Source of the DNA: Epiperipatus broadwayi
Taxonomy: Eukaryota > Onychophora > Udeonychophora > Euonychophora > Peripatidae
Direction of reading: 5' to 3'
Length of the DNA stretch: 64,000 bases
Assembly: GCA_028023455.1 (NCBI GenBank)
Contig: JAQFVV010012489.1
Location: forward strand, 4,762,575 to 4,826,574
Shown piece after piece: positions 13,163 through 23,118 of this stretch. How positions within the stretch are numbered: the first letter of the stretch is position 1; each line of letters opens with the position of its first letter. The notes under the pieces were generated by a model. The model had not been told where the DNA came from. It ran no database searches and saw nothing but the letters and a program-made list of their open reading frames with translations. A program made the translations under genes and the position numbers.

Positions 13163-14092
13163 AAAACTGGAAAAATCAACATTGAGAAAGGTGTAAGACA
13201 AGGTGACTCCATATCTCCAAAACTTTTTACAGCAGTGCTGCAAGAAGTATTTTGTGGATTAAAATGGGAAACTAAAGGAGTGAAAGTAAATGGAGAGTAT
13301 TTAAGTCATTTAGATTTCGCAGATGATGTAGTTGTTTTTGTGAATAATGCTTCAGAGCTGCAGGAAATGTTGCAGGAGTTAGCAGATGAAAGTAGAAAAG
13401 TAGGACTAAAGATAAATGTTAAAAAGACTAAAGTAATGTTTAATCGATTTGCTCAAAATATGAAAATAAAGATTGATTATGAAGAATTAGAAGAAGTTAA
13501 CAGTTACAAATATCTTGGGCAGATTATTAATACATATGGAAACATAATGGAGGAAATTAATCATAGAATTAAACTTGGTTGGAGTGCTTTTGGTAGAAAT
13601 AACTTGATACTAAAAGGAAATATGCCTATGTGTTTGAAAAGGATGGTTTTTAACAAATGTGTTTTATCAGTTCTTACTTATGGATCTGAGACTTGGACAC
13701 TTAATAGAAGAGCAATACAGAGACTTCAGACCAATCAAAGGAGTATAGAGAGATGTATGTTGGGAGTAACAAGAAGAGATCGAAAACACAATGTATGGGT
13801 AAGACAACAAACAGGTGTTACTGACCTTATTGAAAAAATTAAAAGATTGAAATGGAGTTGGGCTGGACATATTGCTAGAAGAGATGATAATAGATGGACA
13901 ATTGAAATTTTAAACTGGATTCCAAGAGATTGTAAAAGACTCAGAAAGAGACCACATGTGAGATGGATGAAATAAGAAAATGTGCAGGGGTGTTGTGGAG
14001 AAGAGAAGCTAAAGATCGGAGAAGATGGATTAAACTTGGAGAGACCTTCATTCTGCAGTGGATTGATAATGGTTGATGATGATGATGAATAA
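13163..14092 (+). mobile_element. 5'-truncated RTE-type LINE inserted in the LTR
   Basis: The coding part (13163-13975) encodes the C-terminal half of a non-LTR reverse transcriptase. It opens with GVRQGDSISPKLFTAVLQE, the RTE-style template-binding block, and then LDFADDVVVF, in which the FADD box holds the two catalytic aspartates. VGLKINVKKTKVM and YKYLGQIINTYG follow, then a long basic C-terminus with SAFGRNN, LTYGSETWTLN and LKWSWAGHIARR, typical of RTE-clade ORF2 tails. The 3' end is a (TGA)n tail, gttgatgatgatgatgaa, as in RTE elements. aataaataaa borders both sides and is single-copy in the uninterrupted LTR (about 7540), which gives the target duplication. The endonuclease and RT N-terminus are missing. 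The RT reading frame itself is intact to its TAA stop, so the insertion is fairly young. Confidence 0.9.
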
Positions 14093-14275
14093 ATAAAATG
14101 CATATGTTTATTATATTATATAATATATATAATAAACTTATTTTAAATATCTGTTAAATGGTGACCATTTTTGTATCCTTCATCTAATTTTTGATGAGTT
14201 ATGTCAAGCTTTCAAGTTTTGTTTAATATTAAACATAAATATTCCTATTAAGATAAATGATGTGATGCCAAATTT

Positions 14276-14308
<33 letters not shown>

Positions 14309-14320
14309 GTAATAATAACA

Positions 14321-14840
14321 AGTCAGATGTCACATGACTTATATATAGCTTGCGCTTACAAATATGTAAAATTAAGAGCGTGCTAATAGCTCTAAACAAG
14401 CTTTTTTTTTTATTTATGATAAATGCTACTACAAGAGAAGACATTCAAATCATTTTATCTTGGATTGTCCCCATCTCCAGACTGGTTTTGACCTATGGGT
14501 CTCTTCAGTGAGGAATTGGGACATTAGATTTAAAAAAACCAACTCAAGCAAAGCATTTATCTAAAAGTTAATTGTTAGAAGAAGATCTGAAACTTTTAGA
14601 CATCTACATGTCTTTAAAGTCAGCCTTCCAACTGAAAAAATCATATGGGCCTGAACTTAATTCAGATACTCCATATATTAGTAGGCTTAGCCATTAAATT
14701 TAGCCAAAGCCACAACAGCAAAATAATAATAGTAATAATAACAGACAGATGTCACATGACTTATATATAGCTTGCGCTTACAAATATGTAAAATTATGAG
14801 CGTGCTAATAGCTCTAAACAAGCTTTTTTTAATAATAATA
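14321..14840 (-). mobile_element. Retrozyme-like hammerhead repeat (1.2 units, 422-bp period) inserted in an AAT microsatellite
   Basis: An 88-bp block (14322-14409), containing agcttgcgcttacaaa and gagcgtgctaatagctc-type text, recurs almost unchanged at 14742-14830, a period of 422 bp. Between them lies a hammerhead fold on the minus strand. The other LTR has only an AAT run here, so the whole block is an insertion into that microsatellite. The unit is homologous to the tandem pair at 48.44-49.05 kb (plus strand). Shared landmarks are a gctttagagctatt-like phrase after a gcttg run, a gaagacat-ta-atgtcta phrase, and the ribozyme. No coding capacity is visible, so it would be non-autonomous. 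Confidence 0.7.
14475..14513 (-). ncRNA. Hammerhead ribozyme fold (degenerate core) in the 14-kb retrozyme-like repeat
   Basis: Minus strand: CTGAAGA (core box 1, 14508-14502), stem II GACC/GGTC around a CATA loop (four perfect pairs), then AAAA where the core needs GAAA. A minimal stem III follows (A-U and C-G pairs around CA), then UC with cleavage expected after the C at 14480. Stem I pairs cctca with TGGAG with one mismatch. The order of boxes and the A15.1-U16.1 pair match type I hammerheads. G12 is replaced by A, which would be expected to abolish or severely reduce self-cleavage. Confidence 0.7.
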
Positions 14841-15805
14841 AACATATTAAAATAATATAAGCATTATTATAATATATATAAATAAATAATAAAATAATTT
14901 ATTTTCCAGAGTTGAGAGAAGACATTTAATTCTATAGTTCATAATCCTAATGAAGATCTTTTACGAAGTATATTTATCCATTGGAATGATGATGATTTAT
15001 TTATTCTTAATTGATAAACTGTTAATAATATCCAGTGGTTTGATTGATATAATATAAAGTAAATATTCTTCGAGTGATGATGTTCTTATTCTCCATTTTT
15101 TTTTTATTATCATTAAATGTTCTTTTCAATTAATATTTCAAAATAACATGTAAGATGATTTCGAAACCTTTTACAATATAATAATTATACTACTCACTGC
15201 ACATTGTTTTATCCTTAATATATATAATTATCTTAAATTTATATATATATTTAAAAAAATAATGAAGTGTTAGAATAACATAGTTTCCAAAACTCAAATA
15301 AATGTTTTTTTTTTATATTGCTATTCCTTTTAAGATTTAATAAAAAATTAAAATATTTTCCTTGCAGATTTTTTAATCCATAGATTATCTTAATTTGGAA
15401 AAATTAATATTTAAATTCCAAACGTTGAACAGTAATATTTATAAAAGAAAAAGTTATTTAAAGAGAAATGATTTTTTTTTCTTCTCTTTAATAACAAGAG
15501 AACGAATCAATCTCCTCACGTTTTGTTACATGTTCATGCTTAATTCAAATATTAATTGTTCAATAGACATTAAGATTTAATAATAAAATATATATAAAAT
15601 TATTTATTACAACTTCAAATCTGGCATTTTACTCAAAAACTTGACATTAATGTATATTTTGTTTAAAGTTCACACACACATATATATATATAGTATATAT
15701 GTATATACATATTAAAATATTCAAATAGATTTTATATTTATAAATTATTTCAATAGAGATAAAAGCATGTTAGGCCAATATTGATAACTAGAAGTTACTA
15801 TTATA

Positions 15806-18030
15806 ATATATAGGGGGGAAGGGAGTATTTTTAAAATTCCAGCAGTATTACATTAGTGTCAAATAAAATTAGATAAGAAAGTTATGAAAGGTATACATGT
15901 AGAATTTTAAATAACTTTGATTTAGTGCTTTACATAAAATTGTCACTTATGATTGTTTACAAAACTTCTTAGGGTAAATGTGTATTTCTAAGTTATATTT
16001 CTAAAAGCAGATTAATTATTGACAAAGAAAAGAAAGATTGAAAGAATGCAGTAACAAGTCTATTCTATCAATGGTTTAAAATTATTCCTTTCAAAAGACA
16101 AAAATAAAATGCTGAAAGATTTTAATATCTTAAACTTTGCCCAACTTTACACCTCAGTAAAAAGACTCTAGAAGAACATTTAATTTAAAGAAATTAAAAA
16201 AAACAAACACCTCTACAAATTACTTTAGCAAAAAATATAAAATTGCTTATATTTTAACAAAACTATAAAATTTCTTATAAAGTAAGAACTTTTGGTACCT
16301 ACTTCTGATGATTATAATTGTATATATGTAGGACAAATTAACATTTTTTTTTTGCACTTTAGCATGTGTTAGTATTGAATATATTGCTCAGATTTACATG
16401 TCTGCTGCTAGAATTTTTTTGAACGCCATATGCATTTCTTTTGTTTAATAAGTGTTATATATTAACTGAAAATAAGCAGAAAATCATGTATTTTATTTTA
16501 AAAGTATAACAAAAGCAAACTTGCAATGTTTTACATTTATTTTTGCATTTTAGCATTTAATAACATTGAATTTACACTTTGGATACACAAAATTTCTGTT
16601 GCAATTTATTGATCATGGTCTTTGCAGGGATAAATATTTTTTACTTGAAATAAAAAAATATTTTTGCTTGAAATAAAAGAGAAAGTTGCTTAAATATCTT
16701 AAAATGTAGTTTTTGATAAATATTTTTTGTTATTTAATTAAACATGGAAGAATATGCAAACAATTTTATATATGAATTATGATAAATAATGGCAGGTATT
16801 TGGACAAATAAACTAATTAATATATAAAAACAATATAAAAATATTTATATAAAAACATATACTTTTGAAAGCACAAACTTATAAATAGAAAATAATGAAA
16901 TTAATCAATCAATCAGTTTAGTTTTAAATTCAGAGAGTTAGAATGTCAGTTAAAAATTCATAAAGGGTTAAACTGTTGCAGAAATATTAGCATGGCATCC
17001 ATTGGCTATTAGATGACAGCTTCTACACTTTGAATATACTTATTGATTAAAGTCATATTCGGCTAAAGATAAAGGATAAGTAATTGTACATGTATTTCTA
17101 AAAGGGTAGTTTTTTTTCCATTGCGTTGTTTCTGTCAAGCATTAATTGGTATACATTACGAATGATATTCTAAACTTTTATTAAAAATCTTATTTTTCTA
17201 AAAACAATATCAAAGACAGCTGACATCTAAGTAATGAAATTAAATCTTGAAACTTAATGCAACTTTGTAACATTAGATTAACTTTTTTTAATAGGATGTT
17301 TGAATTTAGACAAGTAAATTTATCTTAATAAATAACTTTCAATTTTTTTAAAGCTGCAATTTCAAAACATTAAATAAATGATATTTAATATCATATAATT
17401 CTGTAACAATTTTAATGTTTTTGATGTTGCAAATTTTTATATGTTATGTATGTTTTTCAATATAATAATGGCACCATGTACAGTTTCAAGGATTCATAAC
17501 TTACAGATGTGTTAGATAAATTAAAACAAAATTAATAAATTGATTATTAAATTAAAAAAAAAAGGAATATTTCAATAAATTACATGAAAAAGTATTATTT
17601 CAATTATTATTATTTTGTTTATATTATAATTTGTAAAATGGACGAAAAGCTCTTGGCTTTGTCATTCTTTACTCCAATTCAGCTGTTTCTTATTATCAGT
17701 AGTTTTTTTTTTAGTAAATTATCATAATGAAAACAATTTGGGACCTTTCTGTACAGAATGTGATGCAGTGGACTATTTCCAAAGATACAGAATCCTGCCC
17801 TCTTGAAAAGTGTATGCTAATGGTCATAATATGATTGTATGTTGCTGTAGTGAATAAAGTGTAAATATTGTATTCACACTGTTTTTTCATTTTTCTGTTA
17901 AAAAGTTAATAGACAAAAAAAAAAAGAAACTGTAAGTATTGTAATTAATTTGTCCACAATGATTTATTTTTTTAAAATAACAATAATAAAAAATAAAATG
18001 TAAATATTAAACATAGTTTCCTAGAAAGCA
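15806..18030. other. Intergenic A+T-rich DNA, no gene seen
   Basis: About 2.2 kb with a purine-rich start (gggggaagggag, 15812-15826) at the outer edge of the LTR element, then A+T-rich sequence full of stop codons. No repeat or domain was recognised. Confidence 0.5.
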
Positions 18031-18134
18031 TTTTTTTTTAAGTGTCATAGCATCGGCCGGGACGTGAACCCGCAACCTGGGCAACTGCCTGCAAGTGCAA
18101 GGCAGTCGCGCTGACCTCTCGACCACCAATGCAA
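18031..18134 (-). mobile_element. tRNA-derived SINE, family A, copy 1
   Basis: On the minus strand 18132-18050 folds like a tRNA. The acceptor stem is GCATTGG/CCGATGC (seven pairs with one G-U). There is a D-arm, an anticodon-type stem TGCCT/AGGCA with a 9-base loop, a long variable region and a T-arm. RNA polymerase III box A (TGGTCGAGAGG) and box B (GGTTCACGTCC) are both present. The 3' end continues as tatgacactt and then A9. The oversized anticodon loop and the poly-A tail argue for a SINE rather than a working tRNA gene. This is the most complete of three copies. Confidence 0.75.
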
Positions 18135-19328
18135 GACCAAGCATATTTTTGTAAACATTTTTAAAGAAACTGTAGATTTATCAAAAATATAGAGAGTCAT
18201 CTTGGTTTACTTGAAAACTTACATGTTCCAAAATTTGTTTTGAAAAAGAGTTACTTTTATTTTTCAAAAAATAATTTTAACTTTCATTACATATGTATGT
18301 CCATAAAGTATTTTACGGAAATATTTCAAGAGAATTATTTTTAAAAAAGTTTTAAAATAATTCTATCATTCTTAAAAGAAATAATAAAAGGGAAAATTTT
18401 AAACTCCATACCAATTAATTGATTTTGCCTAAACTTATCAGATTTTTTTATTTAATATAATGAGTATTCATATTATTATTTAAATGCATTAGTTAGTTTG
18501 TAAAATATTTTAACTAAGATTTGTAATGTTAATTGATTTTATCTCATTGCATTTTGTATTTTATTCTTATGATGAATATATTTTTATAATGTCCAGATTA
18601 TTTCTGGTTCGATCTGAAAAGGTCTAAATTCTATTAAAAAATCTCATGTCTTCCTCAAAGTAATAAAATAGTGACTAATTTTTTTTTATCTCTTGTTGAT
18701 GATCTGATAGTCTACAGTGCAAAACAAACTCTTACCATAAAAACATTTGTCATTAATCATGATAATTTTGCAACAAAACTTACATATCTTTTTTTGCTAT
18801 CATTTAAACTATTGAAATCAATATTCTTTATGGCATTTTACCAACTTTTGTTAAACACTCTTATATATTTTACTATCATCAAATTAACGAATATATTGAA
18901 GTACATAGAAAACAGTGCACAAAACAATGACTATTATTATATTTATTTACAATATGATAATTATCACAGGATGATTTATTTGTCAGTTTGATTATTTTTT
19001 CCAAAGTGCCTATTCTGTTATATTGATGAAAGATATATAAAGACATTGAGAGACATCTTTTGATTATCACCAATGGTTAATCCCATTCCAACATATTTAT
19101 TTTATTACAATATATGTGTATTTTGTCTTCAGTCAAAAAACAGTAAAAACCACAATCAAACAAGTTCATATGAATACTATCCTTTTCCAACATCATATAT
19201 ACAAAATCTTATGACCATTTTAATTATTAAATAGAGTACTCATAATTATTTTATTAATAAATATTTAAAAGTACTGAGTTGATACATTTTTTATTAGGTC
19301 AGGATATCACAAGAGGTTATATATTTAC

Positions 19329-19330
<2 letters not shown>
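18135..19330. other. Intergenic A+T-rich DNA, no gene seen
   Basis: Open frames such as 18671-18991 are low-complexity (Ile, Leu, Tyr, Phe, Asn) and look like chance frames in A+T-rich DNA. No repeat was recognised. Confidence 0.5.
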
Positions 19331-19395
<65 letters not shown>

Positions 19396-19410
19396 TATAT
19401 ATATAATATA
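19331..19410. repeat. (TA)n microsatellite
   Basis: About 80 bp of near-pure TA with two one-base interruptions near the right end. It borders the Penelope-like pair. Confidence 0.95.
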
Positions 19411-19448
19411 TAAAAAAATCTTTAATGGTGAATACAATATTATAGTTT

Positions 19449-19506
19449 AAATTCTTTTGTAGTGCTTTCGATTATGTGGTAATCCTCATCAGCTTTAACT
19501 GAATTT
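19449..19506 (-). ncRNA. Hammerhead ribozyme in Penelope-like terminal repeat (best core in the window)
   Basis: Minus strand: CTGATGA, one extra G, stem II GATTA/TAATC around CCACA (five pairs), GAAA, then minimal stem III A-G...C-U around CA, and A as the cleavage-site base. Stem I has a G-C pair next to the core, an internal loop, then AAATTC/GAATTT (six pairs). All invariant core bases (CUGANGA, GAAA and the A15.1-U16.1 pair) are present. The extra G before stem II is the only irregularity. The internal loop in stem I and the loop of stem II could make the loop-loop contact seen in natural hammerheads. Confidence 0.75.
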
Positions 19507-19526
19507 CAAATTTTTTAAATTTAATG

Positions 19527-19866
19527 TTATGTATATTTCCATAAGCTGTGTATGGCTGTATTTGCAACTTGCCTATTAATAACATCATCCTTATATTTAT
19601 CAATCAAAATTGCCTCTTTAATTTTCCTCTTTTTATGATTTCTTTCTTCTATTAATATTTTTATTTCATTACTATTAAATGTAAACCTATAATTACAAGT
19701 TTTTTCATGGTCAAAGAATATTGAAGCTATATTAAATTGACTATTCACATTATTTTTAATTTGATTATATAATAATTGATGCTCCTTCAATCTTTTTTCC
19801 ACAGAACATCTCAATTCACCGATATATAATTTCTGACATCCACAAAAAATCTGATAAATTATATTC
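19527..19866 (-). pseudogene. GIY-YIG endonuclease C-terminal fragment of a Penelope-like element
   Basis: About 110 residues remain open without an internal stop, from the IIY...YIG motif to the natural C-terminus. A full Penelope protein is roughly 700-900 residues with the reverse transcriptase first, so this is only the last seventh or so. Upstream sequence switches at 19868 to an inverted copy, hence the 5' truncation. The same C-terminus, with NRQ-AN-IH/Q-LW conserved, recurs on the plus strand at 19874-19969 and at 39181-39382, which confirms a family. Confidence 0.75.
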
Positions 19867-19871
19867 TTTGC

Positions 19872-20060
19872 AATTTAAAGAGACTATTTTAATTGATAAA
19901 TATAAGGATGATATGATTAATAGGCAAGTTGCAAATACAGACATACACAGCTTATGGAAATATATGTAACATTAAGTTTAAAAAATTTGAAATTCAGTTA
20001 AAGCTGACAAGGATTACCATGTAATCGAAAGTGCTACAAAAAAATGTAAACTATAATATT
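19872..20060 (+). mobile_element. Second Penelope-like 3' end, head to head with the first
   Basis: Plus-strand codons 19874-19969 give the same C-terminal tail as the minus copy (DKYKDDMINRQVAN, ending HSLWKYM and TAA). At 19988-20055 the hammerhead region follows, with stem II GATTAC/GTAATC around CAT, GAAA, and stem III A-G...C-U around TG. In box 1 the G8 position is A (CTGACAA), so this copy should be inactive. Coding sequence upstream of 19874 is missing. The pair forms an imperfect inverted repeat centred near 19870. Confidence 0.75.
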
Positions 20061-20928
20061 GTATTTACCATTAATATATATATATATATTTTATATATAT
20101 TTTATAATGGGTATTGTATTTTAAATTTAATATATATATATTATAAGAATGGCAAAAATAATGGTGATTCTTACTGAATTATTATCATTGTTATAGTCAA
20201 CATTGACTTCTGGAAATCATGAGTAATATATCTTTGGAATTCTTTATCATTTGTTTAATATTCTATTGATCTATTTTTCTATTTATTTACTAATTGTTTT
20301 TCTTAAATTTTTTCAACAGGTTGACATTTTTTACAGTTCATACTGGTGACAATTTTTGTCAATGTTCAAGATTTGATTTTAATATTAAACCTTTATTTTA
20401 TATTGGAATTCAATTAATTGGATTTGATTTATTATAAAGTTACACGTACAAATAAAAAAACATTAAAAAAATCATATTTGAATATTGCGAATATTGATAA
20501 AATTATAATAAATAGATTATGTAATGAAAGCAAAAAACTTTCATTATTTGATGATGGGCAGGACATTAGCCAAGTCAGTGATGATAGAAAATTGATGAAA
20601 TTATTGTTGACTGAAATTTATTTAATAATGGGAATGAATAAATATGAAACCCTGAAAAAACCATTAAATACTGCTTAAAAAACTAAATTACATTTATAAT
20701 TTTTGGAATATTTCAAAAGACCTTAAGATGGTGCTATAAAGGTGGTAATGACTAGTGTCACAAGAGGTGGTCTTCATACAATTATGGCCTTTTTTTATTA
20801 CTATTCCACTAGAACTTGCTAATTTCTATATTTAAAAATAAAAAATGTACACAAAATAAAAGTGAATTAATTATTATACAATCATTGTGTAAAACTAATC
20901 ATTCATCTCTAATAAAGTATGCAAATAA

Positions 20929-20930
<2 letters not shown>
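20061..20930. other. A+T-rich DNA with one unassigned short ORF
   Basis: The plus-strand frame 20418-20678 (86 codons, Lys/Asn/Ile-rich, with KKTLKKSYLNIANIDK) is more hydrophilic than most chance frames in this window, but it has no domain I recognise. It lies 350 bp downstream of the plus-strand Penelope tail and is not part of any Penelope domain I know. A tatata run at 20077-20140 is also present. Confidence 0.3.

Positions 20931-21025
<95 letters not shown>
20931..21025. repeat. (TA)n microsatellite
   Basis: About 95 bp of pure TA. The Tyr-Ile reading frame through it is an artefact of the repeat. Confidence 0.97.
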
Positions 21026-21027
<2 letters not shown>

Positions 21028-22371
21028 AAATCCCAAAATAAACTTACAAGTGCACTCAAAATTAGATTACAAGAAACTAAATACATCAAATTCATGGAGG
21101 TCAGACTAAATTGACTTTGTTGCCTATTGTAAACTACTGAGTTTAAACATTTTTTAAAAAAATTATATATTAATAATATAACATTAATTATTTTCTAACA
21201 TCAAATAAGCAGGTAAACAAAGAAAATAATGCTAAAATTGCAAAAAAAGAGTGATTTAAAATATAAAGATTACCAGTACATCTTCAAACAAATACTCATG
21301 TAATACATCAAACATCATTTTAATAGAGTTAAAATGAATCATTCTGAACATTATATCATTTAGTAAACATTTCAGAATATACACAATATATTCATCTGTC
21401 ATGCTCTCAGACTAATGTTAGAATTTAGACCAAGCAAAAATAAAATTTTGCTTTGTATTTCAGTTAACATTAGAATTTTTTTCCCCAATAAATAATCCAC
21501 AACTATACTAATAACCATTCTATATTTAACTATAAATAACTCTTTATTCTTTGATAGAAAATAAATAAGAAGAAAAAATCTGAATCAATCATCACTCACC
21601 AATTGGAAAATTTATTAAAACTTTTTTATTCTCTATCATTTCATAGTGATTTGAAGCAAGTTTGACTCCCCAATAAGAGGTTTAAACGCTATTTTTTATC
21701 ATTTTATATATATATAAAATTTAATGGCTTATAAAGTCCTAGATGTAGAAGTGACAGAGCTGAACTGTGGTATATTTAAATTGTTTTCTAAAGACAATGA
21801 TTTCATTATTGTGCTAAATAATAAAGTAAACACGCAAGCAATGTAACTATATTTTTATTGCAACATTAAATGATACAATGAATTTGATTAAATTCATTTT
21901 AAGTTATGTTCAAAAGCTGCGTTGCATTAATAAATTGATATATGGTCTTTTTTCACCATTATTCAATTTTCTTTACATATTTCTAAAGGTCATTGTTCAT
22001 ATATCTTGGAAGTGTATGCACTTTAAGTTGGAAATTATAATTTTAGATAGTCATTTGGTACACAATTATTAATTGATATGAATGATATAATTTAATTATT
22101 GGTGGTGAAACTATTGGAAATTATTTTCTGAAAAAGCTGATAAATCAACAAAATGTGCTAATTATGTAAATATAAATATTTTCTAGCTCATTCCAAGCAC
22201 GTATATTAAAAAATTTTTAGTTGTAAAAACACACATATTATAGATCACTTGTTATCATCTTTCAAAGCCATGACAAATATTAAAGATATTTGCATTCATC
22301 AATTTTATCTTTCTTTTAATCATATATAAACTAGATAATGACTATGCAGATTGATATATTTATTAGAAAAT
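21026..22371. other. Intergenic A+T-rich DNA, no gene seen
   Basis: No domain, repeat or RNA fold was recognised. The short plus-strand frame at 21878-22072 is hydrophobic and looks like chance. Confidence 0.5.
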
Positions 22372-23118
22372 AACAGAGTTGCAAGAAATGTTGCAAGAGT
22401 TATCAGATGACAGTAGGAACATGGGCCTAAAGATAAATGTTAAAAAAACTAAAGTAATGTTTAATGGATTTTCTCAAAATATGAAAATAAAGATTGTTTA
22501 TGATGAGTTAAAAGAAGTTAATAGTTACAAATATCTTGGTAAGATTATTAATACAGATGAAAACATAATAGATGAAATTAATCATAGAATTAAACTTGGT
22601 TGGAGTGCTTTTGGTAGAAATAACATGATACTAAAAGGAAATATGCTTATGTATTTGAAAAGGAAAATTTTTAATAAATGTGTTTTACCAGTTCTTACTT
22701 ATGGATATGAGACTTGGACACTTAATAGAAAAGCAATACAGAGACTTCAGACCACTCAAAGAAATATGGAAAGATGCATGTTGGAAGTAACAAGAAGAGA
22801 TTGAAAATGCAATATATGGATAAGAGATATACAGCTGTTACTGACCTCAATGGAAAAATTAAAAGACTGAAGTGAAGTTGGGCTAGACATATTGCTAGAA
22901 TAGATAATAATAGAGGACAATTAAAATCTTAAACCGGATTCCAATAGATTGTAAAAGACCCAGAAAGAGACCACATGTGAGATGGATGGATAAAATAAGA
23001 AACTGCGCAGGGGTGATGTGGAAAAGAGAAACTAAAAATAGGAGAAGATGAACTAAACTTGGAGAGACCTTCATCCTGCAGTGGATTAATAATAGTTGTT
23101 GATGATTATAATAAGAAA
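22372..23118 (+). mobile_element. RTE-type LINE fragment, copy 2 (older, decayed)
   Basis: Aligns with 13350-14085 from the residues LQEMLQEL onward. The open part (22379-22804) keeps MGLKINVKKTKVMFNGF, YKYLGKIINTDEN, LGWSAFGRNNMILKGN and LTYGYETWTLNRKAIQ. After 22802 stop codons and a small deletion break the frame. The RT catalytic FADD box is absent because truncation starts just 3' of it. The tail gttgttgatgattataataa is a degenerate version of the TGA repeat. It is the same family as the insertion in the LTR but older. Confidence 0.85.

Larger units (their letters stand above)
6662..15805 (-). mobile_element. LTR retrotransposon on the minus strand with ~2-kb LTRs (9.1 kb with nested insertions)
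   Basis: Two long direct repeats (6662-8699 and 12272-15805) flank a 3.6-kb interior. Reading the minus strand, the end of the upstream repeat at 12272 is followed at once by TGGCGTGCAACG, a TGG-starting primer-binding site. The downstream repeat, starting at 8699, is preceded by GAAGGGAAGGGGAAA, a polypurine tract. Both signals stand exactly where an LTR element needs them, so orientation and boundaries are well supported. The interior has a coiled-coil leader protein, unrecognised ORFs and an integrase C-terminal tail, but no reverse transcriptase that I can see. The element is therefore probably internally deleted or non-autonomous. Both outer flanks read atat-like, so a short target duplication cannot be judged. 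Confidence 0.85.
12272..15805 (-). repeat. 5' LTR of the element, interrupted by two insertions
   Basis: Matches 6662-8699 along its whole length except for an RTE LINE fragment (13163-14090) and a hammerhead repeat (about 14321-14840). Both inserts are absent from the other LTR, so they arrived after this element integrated. The matching parts differ by scattered substitutions and small indels only. Confidence 0.8.
19420..19868 (-). mobile_element. Penelope-like element 3' end: GIY-YIG domain plus hammerhead
   Basis: A minus-strand reading frame of about 110 codons ends at 19527. It holds IIYQIFCGCQKLYIGE, the signature of a GIY-YIG endonuclease with the first Gly changed, then VEKRLKEHQ, HEKTCNYRF, a Lys/Arg-rich helix (ERNHKKRKIKEAI) and NRQVANTAIHSLWKY at the end. 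This order is that of the C-terminal endonuclease of Penelope-like elements, which cuts the target DNA. Less than 30 bp past the stop codon is a hammerhead fold (19506-19449), as is typical of the terminal repeats of these elements. The reverse transcriptase is missing. The fragment abuts a second copy in the opposite direction. Confidence 0.8.

Noticed and set aside
13667-14103. Two minus-strand frames over the RTE LINE
   Set aside because: Antisense shadows of the reverse transcriptase, Ser/Leu-rich as expected.
14229-14444. 71-codon minus-strand frame with poly-Leu
   Set aside because: Runs through the AAT microsatellite and the edge of the hammerhead repeat.
15395-15580. 61-codon plus-strand frame in the LTR
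   Set aside because: Lies wholly in LTR sequence. The sister LTR has a stop in the same frame, so it is not a conserved product.
16300-16330. CTGATGA on the plus strand
   Set aside because: No pairing stem II or GAAA downstream.
18050-18132. Functional tRNA gene
   Set aside because: The 9-base anticodon loop, a mismatch in the T stem and a poly-A tail fit a SINE better.
20895-21095. Tyr-Ile repeat protein on the minus strand
   Set aside because: Produced by a pure TA array; no start context or conserved ends.
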